A stretch of 64,000 bases of DNA. It comes from Roseihalotalea indica. GTDB taxonomy: Bacteria > Bacteroidota > Bacteroidia > Cytophagales > Cyclobacteriaceae. The translations under genes and the position numbers were made by a program. The stretch lies in NCBI RefSeq assembly GCF_022458895.1, contig NZ_JAINFL010000014.1, forward strand, positions 62,001-126,000, read 5' to 3'. Shown here in pieces: positions 61,878 through 64,000 of this stretch. How positions within the stretch are numbered: position 1 is the first letter of the stretch; each line of letters begins with the position of its first letter. The notes beneath the pieces were generated by a model. The model saw only the letters and a program-made list of their open reading frames with translations, ran no database searches and had not been told where the DNA came from.

Positions 61878-61957
61878 GGAAAACTTGCTGTCTGAGCGTA
61901 GCGAGTTTCAAGTTTTCCTAGATTTTTTGTCTACTTTTTCATCAATGGAAAAAGTAG
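61878..61957 (+). terminator. Paired hairpins after the S41 gene
   Basis: Stem 1: GGAAAACTTG (61878-61887) with CAAGTTTTCC (61909-61918), followed by TAGATTTTTTG, a good intrinsic terminator. Stem 2: CTACTTTTTC (61931-61940) with GAAAAAGTAG (61948-61957), which lacks its own T tract. Confidence 0.8.
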
Positions 61958-62055
61958 AAGCCTGCCCGGCTTTAGGGCTGCCAGTATGAAGGTCAAAATA
62001 CAACAAGGAGACAATCAAAAGAGATGACTTGATATTGCAATACCTTAAAGCCAAT

Positions 62056-63351
62056 TTAAGGCGTGCGAGTACTGAAGTGTTTATCAGCAAAGTCCAGATA
62101 CTGCTGCCAATCATATTCAGTAATATCATGTTTGCCGGTACGCATGTGATACCCTATTGTCTCGGATACGGGCTGATTTACTTCTGGCATGTCAGTAACA
62201 GGTAAGCCAGTAGTGCCCAATAACTGATAAACTGGTGTTGCGTAGACAGCTGATAAAAATTCTCCTTTCGGGTCAGCCCACTGGTCGCCTTCGGCACTGG
62301 CTACGTAGAGCGGGCGCGGGGCTACCAGGGCCAACAGCATGTGCTGATCAACCGGAAGGGCCGCTTCGTTCTGGCTATACTGCTTAAAATTGCCACAAAA
62401 CCAATGCGGGAAAGCATGATTAATCCGCCCTACCGTTTCTCCATACGCCCGACGGGATAATGCCACACCCCCGCAGCCGGAATCATTCGAGATGACCATC
62501 GCAAAGCGTTGATCCTGCGCTCCGGCCCATACCGACGCCTTCCCCAATCGAGAATGCCCAATAACCGCTACCTGATCGCTGGCAATATCTTCATCGGTTT
62601 CCAGATAATCCAGTCCCCGGCTTAGTCCCCAGGCCCAGGCACCCACTGTGCCCCATTCATCGTCGGCGGGGGCCTGTTGTCCCGCTTTATAGAATAGCGG
62701 ATGAACGCCATCCTGGAAATTTTCCCGGTCGGGATCAATATCTCCGCAGTAGATCGTAGCCAATGCGTAGCCCCGGTCAATGATCATCTCTACCGGCCAG
62801 CGATGAATACGTACACCGCGAGAGGCATCCGTCGCTTTATTATCTGTTATACCAAAATCATCGTTGTTCGGCGACCACTGATCGGTTATAATAATCTCCG
62901 GGTCGGGTTGAATGGTGTGGTTACCGAAGAAATTCAGCCCAATAAAGGCCGGTGCAGGTCCGTTGACTTTGTTCGGGACGTATAGTAAGAGATCTAGGTA
63001 GGGCCGGGCTTCATCTTCCGTAAAGAAAACCTGGATTTGCTTCCGCGTGGCTTTTCCTTCCAATGCTTTTTCGTCTACTGAGACTACCTTGAAGCTAAGT
63101 TCAGGTTTCTGAGTAGGAGTTTTGCCGTACACCTGGGTCTCAAACAGGCGTAGTATCTCGGGGCGGCGTTGCTCCCACCATCGCTGTTCGTTTTTTACGG
63201 CTTGCCCATCTTCCGTTACCAGTAGTTCCGGCAGAGAATAGTCCGGTATCTTACTCTCATCGTAATTCGGCTCGAAATCTGGTTGGGCACAAAGCTCCTG
63301 GGCAAGCAGGCATGTGGAAAAGAATAACAGGGTAGCAACAAAAGCTTTCAT
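62056..63351 (-). CDS. CE15 glucuronoyl esterase-like alpha/beta hydrolase
   Basis: 431 aa from the ATG at 63351, which gives the signal peptide MKAFVATLLFFSTCLLAQEL; an ATG at 63459 adds 36 residues that break it. The alpha/beta hydrolase core has VAVIGHSRLGKASVWAGAQD (nucleophile Ser267 in G-H-S-R-L-G-K), SNDSGCGGVALSRRAYGETV and catalytic His408 in TGKHDIT, all characteristic of CE15. These enzymes cut ester links between glucuronic acid of xylan and lignin alcohols. Acid residue not assigned. Convergent with the S41 gene, about 130 bp from the 63485 gene. Confidence 0.92.
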   Translation of the reverse strand: MKAFVATLLFFSTCLLAQELCAQPDFEPNYDESKIPDYSLPELLVTEDGQAVKNEQRWWEQRRPEILRLFETQVYGKTPTQKPELSFKVVSVDEKALEGKATRKQIQVFFTEDEARPYLDLLLYVPNKVNGPAPAFIGLNFFGNHTIQPDPEIIITDQWSPNNDDFGITDNKATDASRGVRIHRWPVEMIIDRGYALATIYCGDIDPDRENFQDGVHPLFYKAGQQAPADDEWGTVGAWAWGLSRGLDYLETDEDIASDQVAVIGHSRLGKASVWAGAQDQRFAMVISNDSGCGGVALSRRAYGETVGRINHAFPHWFCGNFKQYSQNEAALPVDQHMLLALVAPRPLYVASAEGDQWADPKGEFLSAVYATPVYQLLGTTGLPVTDMPEVNQPVSETIGYHMRTGKHDITEYDWQQYLDFADKHFSTRTP

Positions 63352-63484
63352 AGAACTGGTAGGATTAGGTTGTGCCGATGAAGTTAGCAAAAAGCTATTG
63401 AAATCGTAGTATGTCGGGCTGTCTGAATGGTAAAACAGATGAAGGGGACACCGCTCCATAAGCCCTGACCGTACTCAAAAGAGT

Positions 63485-64000
63485 CTAGCGACTATCCGAT
63501 AGTGTCAGGCGTACTAAATACTGCTGGGTTTCATCTTCGAAGATCTGCTGAACTTCCCAGCCTTCCTGTTGAGCTACTTGCACCAGGGTATTAAAGTCAA
63601 CATACAACCAGGAGAACCAATCGCCGTACTTCTCCCGGTATTCGTACTGAAATTGTATCTCCCCGTAGTAGTAATCAGTAGGAATAGGTGTATCATCAAA
63701 CAGGTAGGCAACATCGCTGGAGTCAAAAAGCAGTTGTCCCTCTGGCTGAATGTGGTGTTTAGCCCAGCCTAAGAATTCCTGTAGCCCCGGTATATTTCCC
63801 ACTAGCCCAATTCCATTCATCAGTAACAGTATGGTGTCTACCCGGGGTCCATGATAATTCTGATAGGGCATGGTTAGCACCTGACGAACGCCACAATCGT
63901 GCATAATGTTGCTACATAGCTCCGATTGCTCTAACGCCAGCACGTCAAAACCCTGTTCCTGTAAAGCCAGAACATGCACACCCACTCCGGCACCTATGTC
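63485..64000 (-). CDS. Class I SAM-dependent methyltransferase, 3' part
   Basis: 172 codons to the window edge, 5' end missing; the frame is open to base 64000. The visible N-terminal residues DIGAGVGVHVLALQEQGFDV form SAM-binding motif I (G-A-G-V-G) and the beta-2 acidic end ALEQSE. VDTILLLMNGIGLVGNI and HHIQPEGQLLFDSSDV are motif-II/III-like segments. Substrate is not predictable. The gene is on the same strand as the CE15 gene. Confidence 0.85.
   Translation of the reverse strand, partial: DIGAGVGVHVLALQEQGFDVLALEQSELCSNIMHDCGVRQVLTMPYQNYHGPRVDTILLLMNGIGLVGNIPGLQEFLGWAKHHIQPEGQLLFDSSDVAYLFDDTPIPTDYYYGEIQFQYEYREKYGDWFSWLYVDFNTLVQVAQQEGWEVQQIFEDETQQYLVRLTLSDSR

Noticed and set aside
1..64000. 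CRISPR arrays, tRNA and rRNA genes
   Set aside because: No regular direct repeats with spacers, no tRNA cloverleaf and no rRNA-like sequence noticed on reading; a covariance search was not possible.

Overview
The window looks like chromosomal DNA of a free-living Bacteroidota, most likely order Cytophagales. The grounds are SusC/SusD pairs, a FecI/FecR pair in front of a SusC with an STN domain, DUF1735 and CE15 proteins, sulfatase and PIG-L enzymes, lipoprotein signals ending in SC/AC, and few Shine-Dalgarno sequences. The organism assignment is inference. No rRNA, tRNA, CRISPR array, transposase or integrase was seen.

Layout. 1-670: a BlaI repressor overlapping a BlaR1-like M56 protein, with three phased operators. 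907-3804: two exported proteins (FG-GAP; DUF4874/DUF4832). 4078-6674: a compact minus-strand array of unrelated small genes separated by 134-140 bp elements that behave like integron attC sites, with no integrase (CALIN-like). 6907-11301: tandem repeat, VWA lipoprotein, zinc-less MsrB, Fsr-like exporter and its GntR regulator with twin operators. 11437-16053: a stressosome operon RsbR-RsbS-RsbT, then an RsbT/PP2C fusion, a histidine kinase with an RsbT-like N-terminus and a CheY-like receiver. 16436-22363: LpxL-type acyltransferase, primary sigma factor, several very small genes, fatty-acid desaturase and cold-shock protein. 22530-28674: discoidin-like protein, MlrC protein, and an ECF sigma factor leading a membrane/Hsp20 gene set. 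28939-35945: beta-propeller lipoprotein, NemR/NemA-like pair, and a TonB receptor-thioredoxin-ZIP metal locus. 37348-45720: sulfatase, PhoX, Nudix, SGNH, GNAT and PIG-L enzymes. 45964-58878: a polysaccharide-utilisation-type locus with sigma/anti-sigma, two SusC/SusD pairs and a DUF1735 lipoprotein. 59578-64000: S41 peptidase, CE15 esterase, and a methyltransferase cut by the window edge.

Five or more copies of a palindromic intergenic repeat of about 120-155 bp (19491, 24286, 26277, 27606, 39070) lie between genes from 19 to 39 kb.

How parts work together: the PUL is a trans-envelope signalling and uptake unit; the stressosome appears to feed a phosphatase and a two-component output rather than a linked sigma factor; the metal locus pairs outer- and inner-membrane import. 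The least described parts are the cassette array, the stressosome with three RsbT-like ATPase domains, the palindromic repeat family, and a set of genes of 38-62 codons. Several starts were moved from TTG/GTG or upstream ATG to internal ATG on family grounds; the FecI- and FecR-like genes appear to use TTG.
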